Numbered from the stretch's first letter, positions 17,717-26,563 are shown. The stretch is 64,000 bases of DNA from Sphingobium sp. CECT 9361 (GCF_918741285.1 NZ_CAKKNC010000009.1:1-64000), one strand, 5' to 3'. Made by a program: numbers and translations. The notes: a model not told the origin generated them from the sequence alone.

Positions 17717-18403
17717 TCAAAGCCAGTGGTTGCGTTTGAACCGGATGTAGAGTCCGATGCAGACTGCGGCGATGACGCCGAGGATGACGAAATATCCCCA
17801 CTGCGTCTTCAGTTCGGGCATATTCTCGAAGTTCATGCCGTAGATTCCGGCAATCGCGGTAGGCACCGCGAGGATCGCGGCCCAGGCGGCAAGCTGACGC
17901 GTGATCGCACCCTGGCGCTGCTGTTCGAGCAGGTGACTCGCCTCGAACACCGAGATCAGGATGTCGCGGATGCCGGTGATGGCGCTCTCAACCCGGAGCA
18001 TGTGATCGAGCAGATCACGGAAATAGGGTTTGGAGGCCTCATCAAGCCGCGGAAGCTGCAGGTTCACCAGCTTGCGACCGACCTCGAGCATGGGACCGAG
18101 CACGCGCTGGAAGCGGACCAGCACACGCCGCAGCGTGAAAATCCGGGTCACCTCCTCGCGGGTGAGGAAGGCCGCAAGCATCCGCTGCTCCATCTTGAGC
18201 ACGTCCTCCTCGATCGCCTCGACGATCGGGAAATAGCCATCGACGATGAAGTCGAGAATGGCGTGGAGCACATAGTCCGGACCCTCGCGCAGCAGCTCCG
18301 GCGTGATTTCGAGATGCGCGCGAAGCTCGCTGTGCGAACGTGCCGAACCCTGCCGAACGGTGATGAGGAAATTCTCGCCCAGGAATATCGCGGTGGAGCC
18401 CAT
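17717..18403 (-). pseudogene. CorA-type Mg/Co transporter lacking its N-terminus
   Basis: The C-terminal 228 residues of a CorA-family channel: MGSTAIFLGENFLITVRQG, the long stalk helix, two C-terminal membrane helices and the selectivity motif YGMNFENMPEL (GMN). CorA proteins are usually 310-330 residues; about the first 90-100 residues are missing. Upstream of 18403 the sequence belongs to another gene fragment. The remaining part might insert in the membrane but lacks much of the cytoplasmic funnel, so I treat it as broken. Confidence 0.7.
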
Positions 18404-18629
18404 GTGTAAGACCGTTGCTCGAAGCCAATTCGGACGCTGCGGACAGCGGCCAGACGTTGGTGTGAAAATGCGTCTGGACAAGGATGCCGTGCCAGCAGAA
18501 CACGACAAGCATCGCGAGCGAGAACAGCGTGTTCGCCGTCCATCGAATTGAGCGATGCTCGCGATGCGACGCGCTTGTGATGCGCAGGTGTCGCGACCCC
18601 GGTGACATGGATGACTCAATCCGCGCCAC
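18400..18629 (-). pseudogene. N-terminal fragment of a small exported protein fused to the corA remnant
   Basis: A frame starting at 18629 encodes about 75 residues with a membrane or signal helix (TLFSLAMLVVFCWHGILVQTHFH). It then runs out of frame into the corA remnant near 18400. A hydrophobic helix followed by a Q-T-H-x-H motif occurs in small uncharacterised proteins of copper islands. The rest of the gene is gone. Confidence 0.4.
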
Positions 18630-18821
18630 GGGTCATTGCCCCCGACGTCCCTACGACACCGGATATTAGATCACTAAACTGAGATGATATTTCATCTCCC
18701 TTGAGGGCAGCAGTACGCCCACGCAAGGTCGGCGTCGGGCAAGCGCCGTGCGCCGCTCCTGGTCTCGACATCGTTCGGCCAGGCGAAGTAGGATTTCGGA
18801 TTATCGAGAGCTTGCTCAGCA

Positions 18822-19259
18822 TCAGTGCCGCGCGAAAACATGCTGCCCGGTGCTGCCGAACGACACCACCGTATAGGGTTGGCGGGCAGCCCCCGCCACT
18901 TCCATGCCCTCCGAGCCGATCGGCATCCCCGCCACCGCAATGCCTCTGACGCCTACGGGACGGGTTGCCAGCAGGCGCTTGATATCGGCGACCGGGACAT
19001 GCCCCTCGATCAGATAGCCATCAACCATCGCGCTGTGGCAGGATGCCAGCGTGCCCGGCATGCCGGCCCTCCGCTGAAGCGCCCCGCGCGACGCATCGTC
19101 GCGCATGACAACCTTGCGGCCCAGTTTCGCGCGAAGCGCCTGGGCCCACTTCTCACAGCATCCACAGCCCGGGTCCCGGTGGACGACGACATCATTCGCC
19201 GCAAGCGCTGCGCCGGGCAGGGCGAGGAACAGCAAGAGGGCGGATAGACGGGTCTTCAT
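18822..19259 (-). CDS. DUF411 periplasmic metal-binding protein, copy A
   Basis: A 145-residue secreted protein with a signal peptide ending ALAAND and the family core VVHRDPGCGCCEKW (CxCC motif) near residue 31. Conserved downstream patterns include MPGTLASCHSAMVDGYLIEGHVP. DUF411 proteins are found in copper and other metal-resistance loci; they are thought to bind metal through the cysteines, but no activity is established. It is preceded by an ECF-type promoter with one mismatch (19300-19326). Confidence 0.85.
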   Translation of the reverse strand: MKTRLSALLLFLALPGAALAANDVVVHRDPGCGCCEKWAQALRAKLGRKVVMRDDASRGALQRRAGMPGTLASCHSAMVDGYLIEGHVPVADIKRLLATRPVGVRGIAVAGMPIGSEGMEVAGAARQPYTVVSFGSTGQHVFARH

Positions 19260-19299
19260 GAACGGCTCCCGGAAGCAGGCGATAGGGATCCTAATGATC

Positions 19300-19326
19300 T
19301 ATACGCATCGATGCCCCCTACCCATC
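19300..19326 (-). promoter_or_regulatory. ECF-type promoter of DUF411 copy A
   Basis: Reading leftward: GATGGG (19326-19321), 12 bp, ATGCGTATA (19308-19300), about 40 bp before the DUF411 ATG. It differs from copy B's GAGGGG by one base. Confidence 0.5.
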
Positions 19327-19343
19327 ATCACGCAGATGTTTTC

Positions 19344-19559
19344 ACGATTGTGGGCGGCCAGCAGGCCGAGCGTCAGTCCCGCAAGCCGCCTCGGCATGGT
19401 CACCAGCCAATCGAGCCTCGCATGGAAGATCTGTGCCGCCAGCATGCCCAATCCGCAGAGACTGAGCATCCAGGCAATCTCCTCGCGGCTCAGCGAAATG
19501 GCGCTCCGCGTCACCAGGAGATTGACATGCATCGCCGTCAGCCCGCCGCCCGCGACGAA
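19344..19559 (-). pseudogene. Internal fragment of the duplicated MFS transporter
   Basis: About 70 codons matching the middle of the intact MFS protein at 25322-26563 (MHVNLLVTRSAISLSREEIA, MLSLCGLGMLAAQIFHARLD, MPRRLAGLTLGLLAA). Both ends are missing: a deletion removes the C-terminal part and the duplication stops before the N-terminal half. It is a clear relic of the repeat. Confidence 0.75.
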
Positions 19560-19721
19560 AGGTATGATATTCTATCCTCTTCTTTCAAAAGCTTTCGCAA
19601 ATGAGCGCTCGCAAAAATATCTCTTCAGTCATGAGGGTTCGACGTCTGGCGTGCGCATTACAGCTATATCTCTATCTAAATTTCACGAGACTAAGCTGTT
19701 GGAAAAACAGGAAAAATACTG

Positions 19722-19737
19722 TTGACCTGTATATACA
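19722..19737 (+). promoter_or_regulatory. HutC-type operator overlapping the TonB receptor promoter
   Basis: TTGACC (19722-19727) is immediately followed by TGTATATACA (19728-19737), a perfect TGTA-N2-TACA dyad, the HutC binding consensus. It lies about 45 bp before the receptor ATG in an AT-rich leader. The HutC-family gene at 23935-24738 at the end of the module is the probable repressor. Confidence 0.6.
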
Positions 19738-19782
19738 ACTGATGTTGTCTGTGGCTGTTCTAAAACATCAGGGGGATTGCAC

Positions 19783-22485
19783 ATGACCATCAGGATGGCC
19801 CTGCTCGGCAGCGCCGCCATCGTCGCGGGCTACGCCGCGCCGGCTCTCGCTCAGGCCGATCCGACACCCCAGCCAAAGGCACAAGTCCCGGAGGATGCCA
19901 GCGACATCGTCGTTACCGGCTCACGAATCCGTCGGCAGGATCTGGCCGGGGTTGGACCGGCCACCGTGGTCACCGCCGAGCAGATCCAAAATACCGGCAT
20001 CGTCAATATCGAAACCGCTTTGCAGCGTTTGCCGGCCAATGCCGGCTTCGCGGGCAACCAGACATCGGCCTACTGGACGAACAACGGTTATGGCACCGCT
20101 CAGGTCAATCTGCGCGGCCTCGGCATCAAGCGCACACTCGTGCTTCTGAACGGCCGGCGCCTCGTCGCGGGCGGCACCGGCGCCAATTCCTCACCCGATC
20201 TCAACATGATCCCGGTCGTGGCGCTGGCACGCACCGATGTCCTCAAGGATGGCGCGTCCGCTATCTACGGGGCCGATGCCATGGCCGGCGTGGTCAACCT
20301 TGTCACGCGCACCGATTATGAAGGCCTGGGTCTCAGCGTCCGACAAGGCATTACCGAGCGCGGCGACGGCTCCGATCTCACCGCGGACCTACTTTGGGGC
20401 ATTCGCAACGATCGTAGCGGGTTCATGGCAGCAGTCACCTACCAGAAGACCAGCGCCGTCAACATGGCCTCGCGTGCGCCCTGCTCGCTCGCTGAAACGA
20501 CGCCGGGCTCGCTGAGCTGCGTCAACAGCGCCTCGACGATCGGCGGACGCGCGGTGCTGCCCAACGGCCAACAGATCAACTTCAACCAGGTACCCGGAGG
20601 GAACGGGAACTTCTACGAGCCTTACAGTCCCGCCAAGCACAACTTCAACTCGAACCCGTTTCTCAATGCGGTCAGCCCAGTCGAGCGCGTCAGCACGGCC
20701 TTCTTCGCGGACTATGCGCTGACCGACGGTATCCAGGCGTTCGGCGAGTTCCTCTATACGTTCCGCAAGTCGAATCAGATCGCGACACCCGGCACGCTGC
20801 GCAATCTCTCGATACCAGCCAGCAATCCGACCAATCCGACCGGCCAGAACCTGGTCCTGGCCCAGCGCCGCCTCGCCGAACCCGGCGCGCGCCACTTCTT
20901 CCAGGAGACCGATACCTGGCAAGGCACCTTCGGGCTGCGCGGCAAGCTGGCGAACGACTGGGCCTGGGAAGTCGCGGGCAGCTTCGGGCGTAACACGGCC
21001 GTCGACGGCTCGACCAACATCGCCAATCTCGAGCGCGTCGCGAACACGCTCGACAGGAGCAAATGCTCCAGCACGGCGGGCGCGGCCATCCCCTGCGGTG
21101 ACTATCTTGGGTTCGGAGACCTGACACCTCAGGTTCTGGATTATATTCTGTTCACCTCGCGCGATCGCGGAGGCAACGAACTCGGCACGGTCACGGCTGA
21201 CCTCAACGGCGATCTCTTCTCCCTTCCAGCCGGCGCGGTGTCCTTCGCCACCGGCGTGGTCTATCGGCGCGAAAAAGGCTGGCGCGATCCCGACCCGTTG
21301 ACGGTGCTCGGCGTGGCGAACGTCAATCAGCAGGATCCTATTTCGGGCTCGAGCACCGCCAAGGAAGCCTATCTCGAGCTATCGGTGCCGGTGCTTGCCA
21401 ACACAGCTTTCGCCAAGGCGCTCACGCTCGATGGCGCAGTCCGCTACTCAGACTATAATCTCTTCGGGAGCGACTGGAATTACAAGCTCAGTGCCGACTG
21501 GGTAGTCAATGACAGCATCCGTCTGCGCGGCACTTATGGGACGGGCTTTCGCATTCCCAACGTGCCGGAGCTTTTCGGCGGCGTCTCGGAAGGCAATCTG
21601 ACCACGACCGATCCCTGCTCGCGCTACACCTCCAGCGGCAACGTGACCTTGATCGCCAATTGTCAGGCGTCCGGTGTGCCGGCCAACTATACGCAGCTCG
21701 GCACCACGATCCTCACCACAGTGGGCGGTAACCAGAGCCTTCGGCCCGAAAGCTCCACGACCTGGACCGTTGGTACGGTGATATCGCCGCGCGGCATCAT
21801 CCCAGGGTTGTCGCTGACGGCAGACTGGTTCGACATCAAGATCAAGGACGCGATCCGGGCCATTCCCGGCTCGACCAAGCTCGCAGTCTGCTATGCGAGC
21901 CAGAACCTGTCGCACCCGTTCTGCAGCGACTTTACGCGCAGCGCGCTGACCGGCGAGGTCACTTACCTCTCCGCCCAGCCCATCAACACCGGCCGCGAGG
22001 AGATGAATGGTCTCGATCTGGGTCTGGTGTACAGTGGTGCGGTGGGCGAGGTGAAGATCTCCTTGGATCTCAACATGACCTATCTCAACAAATATGTCGT
22101 AAACCCCTTCCCCGGCGGCGCGCCGATCTATTTCGACGGGTTTATCGGGGGCGGCAATGGCGGCTATCCGAAATGGCGTGGTTATGGCGTGCTGACGGCG
22201 GAAAAGGACGGCATCAGCGCGACCTGGTCGACACAATGGATCGGCAAGGCGACCGACTTCAACGCATCGGCCGGCGACATCGGCTACCGCACGCCGAACG
22301 TCTTCTACCACAATCTTCAGCTTGCCTTCGCGATCGACGAGAAGACACGTTTCCAGATCGGGGCCGATAATCTGTTCGACCGCAAGGCGCCCTATATCCA
22401 GAGCTTCACCGATGCCAACACCGACACGATGACCTATGATCTGCTCGGACGGCGCTTCTACGCCGGCTTCCGAACCGCGTTCTGA
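19783..22485 (+). CDS. TonB-dependent outer-membrane receptor
   Basis: A 900-residue receptor: signal peptide (ending ALAQA), plug domain starting DIVVTGSRIRRQDLAGVGP, and a plug signature VNLRGLGIKRTLVLLNGRR. A 22-strand barrel ends in YAGFRTAF with a C-terminal aromatic. It imports a ligand across the outer membrane using TonB energy; the ligand is unknown. ATG 19783 has AGGGGG upstream. Two PepSY membrane proteins follow within 11 bp, suggesting that the imported substrate is a metal complex to be reduced or processed at the inner membrane. Confidence 0.9.
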   Translation: MTIRMALLGSAAIVAGYAAPALAQADPTPQPKAQVPEDASDIVVTGSRIRRQDLAGVGPATVVTAEQIQNTGIVNIETALQRLPANAGFAGNQTSAYWTNNGYGTAQVNLRGLGIKRTLVLLNGRRLVAGGTGANSSPDLNMIPVVALARTDVLKDGASAIYGADAMAGVVNLVTRTDYEGLGLSVRQGITERGDGSDLTADLLWGIRNDRSGFMAAVTYQKTSAVNMASRAPCSLAETTPGSLSCVNSASTIGGRAVLPNGQQINFNQVPGGNGNFYEPYSPAKHNFNSNPFLNAVSPVERVSTAFFADYALTDGIQAFGEFLYTFRKSNQIATPGTLRNLSIPASNPTNPTGQNLVLAQRRLAEPGARHFFQETDTWQGTFGLRGKLANDWAWEVAGSFGRNTAVDGSTNIANLERVANTLDRSKCSSTAGAAIPCGDYLGFGDLTPQVLDYILFTSRDRGGNELGTVTADLNGDLFSLPAGAVSFATGVVYRREKGWRDPDPLTVLGVANVNQQDPISGSSTAKEAYLELSVPVLANTAFAKALTLDGAVRYSDYNLFGSDWNYKLSADWVVNDSIRLRGTYGTGFRIPNVPELFGGVSEGNLTTTDPCSRYTSSGNVTLIANCQASGVPANYTQLGTTILTTVGGNQSLRPESSTTWTVGTVISPRGIIPGLSLTADWFDIKIKDAIRAIPGSTKLAVCYASQNLSHPFCSDFTRSALTGEVTYLSAQPINTGREEMNGLDLGLVYSGAVGEVKISLDLNMTYLNKYVVNPFPGGAPIYFDGFIGGGNGGYPKWRGYGVLTAEKDGISATWSTQWIGKATDFNASAGDIGYRTPNVFYHNLQLAFAIDEKTRFQIGADNLFDRKAPYIQSFTDANTDTMTYDLLGRRFYAGFRTAF

Positions 22486-22495
22486 AGGGCAGCAC

Positions 22496-23200
22496 ATGGC
22501 AATTCGCTGGCCTTTGGTCATCCGCCGGACGCACAAGTGGCTGGCCCTGATCGTCGGCGTCCAGGTTCTGCTCTGGACGCTGACCGGCTTCTATATGGTG
22601 GCCGTCCATATCGACATCATCCATGGCGACGATCTGGTCCGCCCACCGGTCGTCGCCCCCATCGACCTTGCGAGCTTCGTCCCGCCGGCGCGGATTGTTC
22701 AATCGGCTCCCGACGCGTCCGAGATCCGCCTGCAACGGTTCATGGATCAGCCCGTCTGGCGCGCGCAAACCCCGGGTGGTCCAAGACTCTTCGATGCAGG
22801 TTCGGGACAGCCCATCCCCGATTTGAGCGAGGCACAAATCCGCGCCGCCGCTCGGCGCATCTACAGCGGCACCGGGGACATCGTCGCAGCCCGGCTGCTG
22901 ACGACGGCGCCACTGGAAATGCAGGCGCGCAAGCCTCCCTATTGGCAGGTCGAATTCGATGCCTGGAACCGGCCAACCCTGTATCTCTCTCCGCAGACCG
23001 GTGAGCTGATCTCGCGCCGCCATGCGCTGTGGCGCGTGTTCGATTTCGCGTGGATGCTGCACATCATGGACTATGACGATCGCTCCGACGTCAACAATCC
23101 GCTGCTGCGCGTGGCGACCTGGAGTGCCCTTGCCATGGCGCTGGCCGGGGCTTGGCTGCTGCTTTGGTCGTTCCCGCGGCGCAGGAAGAAGAAGGCATGA
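22496..23200 (+). CDS. PepSY-domain inner-membrane protein 1
   Basis: A 234-residue protein with an N-terminal helix after IRRTHKWLALIVGVQ, a periplasmic PepSY region (QVEFDAWNRPTLYLSPQTGEL) and a C-terminal helix ending in RRRKKKA. The paired HKW near the first helix and MLHIMDYD before the second are patterns of PepSY-TM proteins, several of which act as ferric-siderophore reductases. It overlaps the next gene by 4 bp (ATGA) and lies 11 bp after the receptor. Confidence 0.75.
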   Translation: MAIRWPLVIRRTHKWLALIVGVQVLLWTLTGFYMVAVHIDIIHGDDLVRPPVVAPIDLASFVPPARIVQSAPDASEIRLQRFMDQPVWRAQTPGGPRLFDAGSGQPIPDLSEAQIRAAARRIYSGTGDIVAARLLTTAPLEMQARKPPYWQVEFDAWNRPTLYLSPQTGELISRRHALWRVFDFAWMLHIMDYDDRSDVNNPLLRVATWSALAMALAGAWLLLWSFPRRRKKKA

Positions 23201-23931
23201 AGAAAATCCGGTTCACCCCGCTCTTTTTTCGGCGCATCCACAAATGGGTCGGCCTGATCCTGGGCGTGCAGTTTCTCCTTTGGGCTCTGAGCGGCTCGAT
23301 GATGGCCTTGCTCGATCAGGAGAAGGTCGGCGGACACAGTGCGCAGGCCAGCCATCAGCACGCCCTACCTGCCGGTGACTATATTGCGCCGGCAAAGCTC
23401 GCTCTTGATGGTCCCGTGCTCGGCATCGCCTTGCGGTCCCTTGCCACACGCCCCGTCTACGAGCTTCGATCCACCACGGGCACGCGGCTAATCGACGCGA
23501 CGAGCGGCGCCCCGGTTCGGGTCGACGAGCAGGTCGCGCGCGACGTCGCGACGATGGTGAATGAAGCACCGATCCGCAAGGCAACGTTGCTCGCCGAACC
23601 GAATGTGGAAGCGCGCGAGCACGAAGGCACCATGTGGCGACTGGATTTCGCGGACGCAGAGAACAGCAGCGCCTACATCTCCGCCGACACCGGCCGATTC
23701 CTGGTCATGCGCGGCGACACATGGCGCACCTGGGATTTCTTCTGGATGCTCCACAATATGGACTATGTGAACCGCACCAGCTTCAATCACCCGCTGATCG
23801 TCTTCGTTGCGTTCGGTACTTTGTGGCTGTCGGGGACGGGCTTCTACCTGCTGTTTAAGAGCTTCAGTCGCGCCGACGTGCGATGGTTGCGGCGCAGGCG
23901 CAAATCGGCCGTCAAGTTGGGCGCGGGCTGA
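23197..23931 (+). CDS. PepSY-domain inner-membrane protein 2
   Basis: A 244-residue paralogue of the preceding gene, with the same layout: FFRRIHKWVGLILGVQFLLW, a periplasmic PepSY-type region (DTGRFLVMRGDTWRTWDFFW) and MLHNMDYVNR before the second helix. The two probably form a heterodimeric membrane unit, with His residues at the membrane faces available for heme or metal. Co-transcribed with the receptor. Confidence 0.75.
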   Translation: MKKIRFTPLFFRRIHKWVGLILGVQFLLWALSGSMMALLDQEKVGGHSAQASHQHALPAGDYIAPAKLALDGPVLGIALRSLATRPVYELRSTTGTRLIDATSGAPVRVDEQVARDVATMVNEAPIRKATLLAEPNVEAREHEGTMWRLDFADAENSSAYISADTGRFLVMRGDTWRTWDFFWMLHNMDYVNRTSFNHPLIVFVAFGTLWLSGTGFYLLFKSFSRADVRWLRRRRKSAVKLGAG

Positions 23932-23934
23932 TCG

Positions 23935-24738
23935 CTAGGTCCCAACAGAAAAAGCCGCCGATAGCTCGAACCGATTGCCCGGGTGCGTGAGCCAAGCGTG
24001 CGATACGAGACGTCCGCGACTCCAGGTTCTGCGCGTCATCATTAGCACTGGTTCTCCTTCAGCGAGGCCCAGCATTGTTCGCATGGCTGTATCCGGCATC
24101 GCCGCGCACACCCGGTGCTCTACTCGCTCGAGCGGGGCAACACGTGTCAGATATTCATTCGGCGTCGAGGCGCTGAAATCCCTCTCTCCGTAGCGTGGCG
24201 CAGCAGATGCCAGCACAAAGCGCTCCTCGACCTGAATTGGGAATTCGGTCTCGTGATGGACGATAAGCGAATGGAAGAGGCGCGTGCCCAAGCCGACTTC
24301 CAGCAGAGCTGCCCTTTCCGCATCAGCCCGTATCTCGATATTATAAATGACGCGCGCGCGATAGGCGTGGCCCCTGCCGCGCACCTCCTCCGCGATGTTG
24401 CGGATCTCGATCAGCTGCCCGATCGGCCGGGGCTCGGCGACAAAGCTGCCCCGCCCCGCCCGCCGTACCACGACACCGGCCGATTGCAGTTCCCGCAACG
24501 CCCGGTTTGCGGTCATGCGCGAGACTTTGAACGTCTCGACGAGCTCGGCCTCTGACGGCGTCTGGTCGCCGGGCTTCAGGCGACCTTCCCGGATGTCCTC
24601 GAAAATGCTGTCTTTGATCGCCACATAGCGAGGTTGCTTCTCCGCACCGGCAGCGTCGACCGCGGGTTCGCCCACAGAAGCAGCTTTCGTCCGGGGAGCG
24701 GATGCGCGGCTATGGGGGCGAGCGGGAGCATGCATCAA
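23935..24738 (-). CDS. HutC-type GntR-family repressor
   Basis: A 267-residue regulator: GntR winged helix (QTPSEAELVETFKVSRMTAN, ALRELQSAGVVVRRAGRGSF) and a C-terminal UTRA ligand-binding domain (IVHHETEFPIQVEERFV...RTWSRGRLVSHAWLTHPG). These are HutC hallmarks; HutC senses urocanate. No histidine-degradation gene is present. A TGTA-N2-TACA operator lies before the TonB receptor, and a half-matching TGACTATACA lies just before this gene's own ATG. It converges on the PepSY gene with a 3-bp gap. Confidence 0.85.
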   Translation of the reverse strand: MMHAPARPHSRASAPRTKAASVGEPAVDAAGAEKQPRYVAIKDSIFEDIREGRLKPGDQTPSEAELVETFKVSRMTANRALRELQSAGVVVRRAGRGSFVAEPRPIGQLIEIRNIAEEVRGRGHAYRARVIYNIEIRADAERAALLEVGLGTRLFHSLIVHHETEFPIQVEERFVLASAAPRYGERDFSASTPNEYLTRVAPLERVEHRVCAAMPDTAMRTMLGLAEGEPVLMMTRRTWSRGRLVSHAWLTHPGNRFELSAAFSVGT

Positions 24739-24815
24739 ATGACTATACAGGTGGGGGCGAGCAAGTCCCAGTCATTCAAACAGGAAATCACCAGCGAGAG
24801 CCGAGGCGTGCGTGA

Positions 24816-25253
24816 TCAATGCCGCGCGAAGACCTTCTGGCCCGAACTGCCGAACGACACCACCGCATAGGGTTGGCGGGCGGCGCCTGCCACTTCCATG
24901 CCCTCCGAGCCGATCGGCATCCCCGCCACCGCAATGCCTCTGACGCCTACGGGACGGGTTGCCAGCAGGCGCTTGATATCGGCGACCGGGACATGGCCCT
25001 CGATCAGATAGCCATCAACCATCGCGCTGTGGCAGGATGCCAGCGTGCCCGGCATGCCGGCCCTCCGCTGAAGCGCCCCGCGCGACGCATCGTCGCGCAT
25101 GACGACCGTGCGGCCCAGCTTCGCGCGAAGCGCCTGGGCCCACTTCTCACAGCATCCACAACCCGGGTCCCGGTGGACGACGACATCATTCGCCGCAAGC
25201 GCTGCGCCGGGCAGGGCGAGGAACAGCAAGGCGGCAGAAAGACGGGTCTTCAT
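24816..25253 (-). CDS. DUF411 periplasmic metal-binding protein, copy B
   Basis: 145 residues, differing from copy A only at residue 8 (Ala for Leu), in GRT for GRK, and at three positions near the C-terminus. It has the same signal peptide and CGCC motif. It lies downstream of the MFS gene at the end of the aldehyde dehydrogenase-to-MFS block, with its own ECF-type promoter of full consensus in the 68-bp gap. Confidence 0.85.
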   Translation of the reverse strand: MKTRLSAALLFLALPGAALAANDVVVHRDPGCGCCEKWAQALRAKLGRTVVMRDDASRGALQRRAGMPGTLASCHSAMVDGYLIEGHVPVADIKRLLATRPVGVRGIAVAGMPIGSEGMEVAGAARQPYAVVSFGSSGQKVFARH

Positions 25254-25293
25254 GAACGGCTCCCGGAAGCATGCGATAGGGTTCCTAATGATC

Positions 25294-25320
25294 TATACGC
25301 ATTGATGCCCCCTACCCCTC
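25294..25320 (-). promoter_or_regulatory. ECF-type promoter of DUF411 copy B
   Basis: Reading leftward: GAGGGG (25320-25315), 12 bp, ATGCGTATA (25302-25294), about 40 bp before the DUF411 ATG and directly after the MFS stop. It is a full match to the copC/pcoA spacing. Confidence 0.6.
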
Positions 25321-25321
25321 A

Positions 25322-26563
25322 TCACGCTGAAGATTTCACGATGGCGCGCGGCCTCCAGGCGAGCGGCAAGGACACAAGCAGCGCCAGCGACAGACCACCA
25401 ATCCCCCACAAGACTAAGTGCTGCGCCCCGGGAGCGACGACGGCGATCGCCAGCGGCGCGAGCGCCTGCCCGATGCTGGCGGCGGAATGCTGGAGACCGA
25501 GCTTCAGACCCGAAGGGGCTGCCGCACCGCTGATCCAGAAGCTGGTGACCAATCGAAGGGTTGCCGAGCTCCAGCCGGCAGCAACGATGATCCCACTGAG
25601 TTCGGCCATGCTCGCGGCGACAGGGAACAGGAAGAGCGCCGCAGCCAGCAGGCCGAGCGTCAGCCCCGCAAGCCGCCTCGGCATGGTCACCAGCCAATCG
25701 AGCCTCGCATGGAAGATCTGTGCTGCCAGCATGCCCAATCCGCAGAGACTGAGCATCCAGGCGATCTCTTCGCGGCTCAGCGAAATGACGCTCCGCGTCA
25801 CCAGGAGATTGACATGCATCGCCGCCAGCCCGCCGCCCGCGACGATCGTGACGAAAAGCAGGATCAGCGTCGCGCCGAGCGTCGGCGCGGGCAGGTCTCC
25901 GCCATCGATGCAAGGTGCACACCAGCGCGGCAGACGCACGGCGCAAAGCGCCGCCCCGACGGCACCGATGCCGAAAGCGAGGATCATGAGGGGAGCGCGG
26001 GGCAGGATCGCGGCCGAGACCTCCGCCACCAGCGGACCGGCGAGATCGCCCAGAAACAAGAAGGCGGTCAGCCAGGTGAAGCGCCGCGCCTGGTCCGCGC
26101 GCTCGTTTGCGGCAAAGCTCGCGCAGAGCAAGCCCAACGGTATGATGGCGGCCGACGCCATCCCCGCCACCAGGCGCAATGCATAAAGCTCAGGCAGCCC
26201 GACGAGGCCGATCGGCGCGGTCACCAGGGCGAGGATGACCAGCGCTGCGCGCAACATCGCCCGATAGTCGACCCGGTCCGCGATCCAGCCCCAGAGCGGC
26301 GCCGCCAGCAAGGCTGCCAGGGGATGGACCGCGGTCAGGCTCGCGACATGAAAATCATGAGCGCTTGACGATAGCGCGCCACGAGCCGGGTCGACCAGTG
26401 CCGGAAGGAAGGCGAGAATGGCCGTCTGTCCCGCCGACGCCGCAGCCGCCGCGAGCAACAAGACGAAAAAGGAGGCCGGCCAGCGACCGTTGGCTTGCGA
26501 TCCAGCCTTGTCACGCGGCGCGTTCGCGGTCGACCCCTCGAGTGGCCATCCGCGGATCACCAC
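25322..26563 (-). CDS. MFS transporter
   Basis: A 413-residue protein with about 12 membrane helices and the MFS loop motif GWIADRVDYRAML near residue 95. Substrate unknown; an MFS pump beside pcoAB and DUF411 suggests export of metal, a metal ligand or an antimicrobial. Its start overlaps the pcoB stop by a few bases, so it is translated from the same transcript. A relic of the same gene is in repeat copy A. Confidence 0.8.
   Translation of the reverse strand: MVIRGWPLEGSTANAPRDKAGSQANGRWPASFFVLLLAAAAASAGQTAILAFLPALVDPARGALSSSAHDFHVASLTAVHPLAALLAAPLWGWIADRVDYRAMLRAALVILALVTAPIGLVGLPELYALRLVAGMASAAIIPLGLLCASFAANERADQARRFTWLTAFLFLGDLAGPLVAEVSAAILPRAPLMILAFGIGAVGAALCAVRLPRWCAPCIDGGDLPAPTLGATLILLFVTIVAGGGLAAMHVNLLVTRSVISLSREEIAWMLSLCGLGMLAAQIFHARLDWLVTMPRRLAGLTLGLLAAALFLFPVAASMAELSGIIVAAGWSSATLRLVTSFWISGAAAPSGLKLGLQHSAASIGQALAPLAIAVVAPGAQHLVLWGIGGLSLALLVSLPLAWRPRAIVKSSA

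Larger units (their letters stand above)
18820..19559. repeat. Direct repeat, copy A (DUF411 plus partial MFS)
   Basis: This segment repeats 24814-25850 in the same orientation. The DUF411 proteins of the two copies differ at only five of 145 residues, and the promoter region and an MFS fragment are shared. Copy A lacks about 295 bp that copy B has (roughly 25346-25640, the C-terminal part of the MFS gene) and ends inside the MFS gene at about 19559. The two copies bracket the TonB/PepSY/HutC module. Confidence 0.85.
24814..25850. repeat. Direct repeat, copy B (DUF411 plus MFS)
   Basis: The complete partner of 18820-19559, holding intact DUF411, the ECF-type promoter and the C-terminal half of the MFS gene. 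It is about 6 kb from copy A, so recombination between them would remove the TonB module as a circle. Confidence 0.85.
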
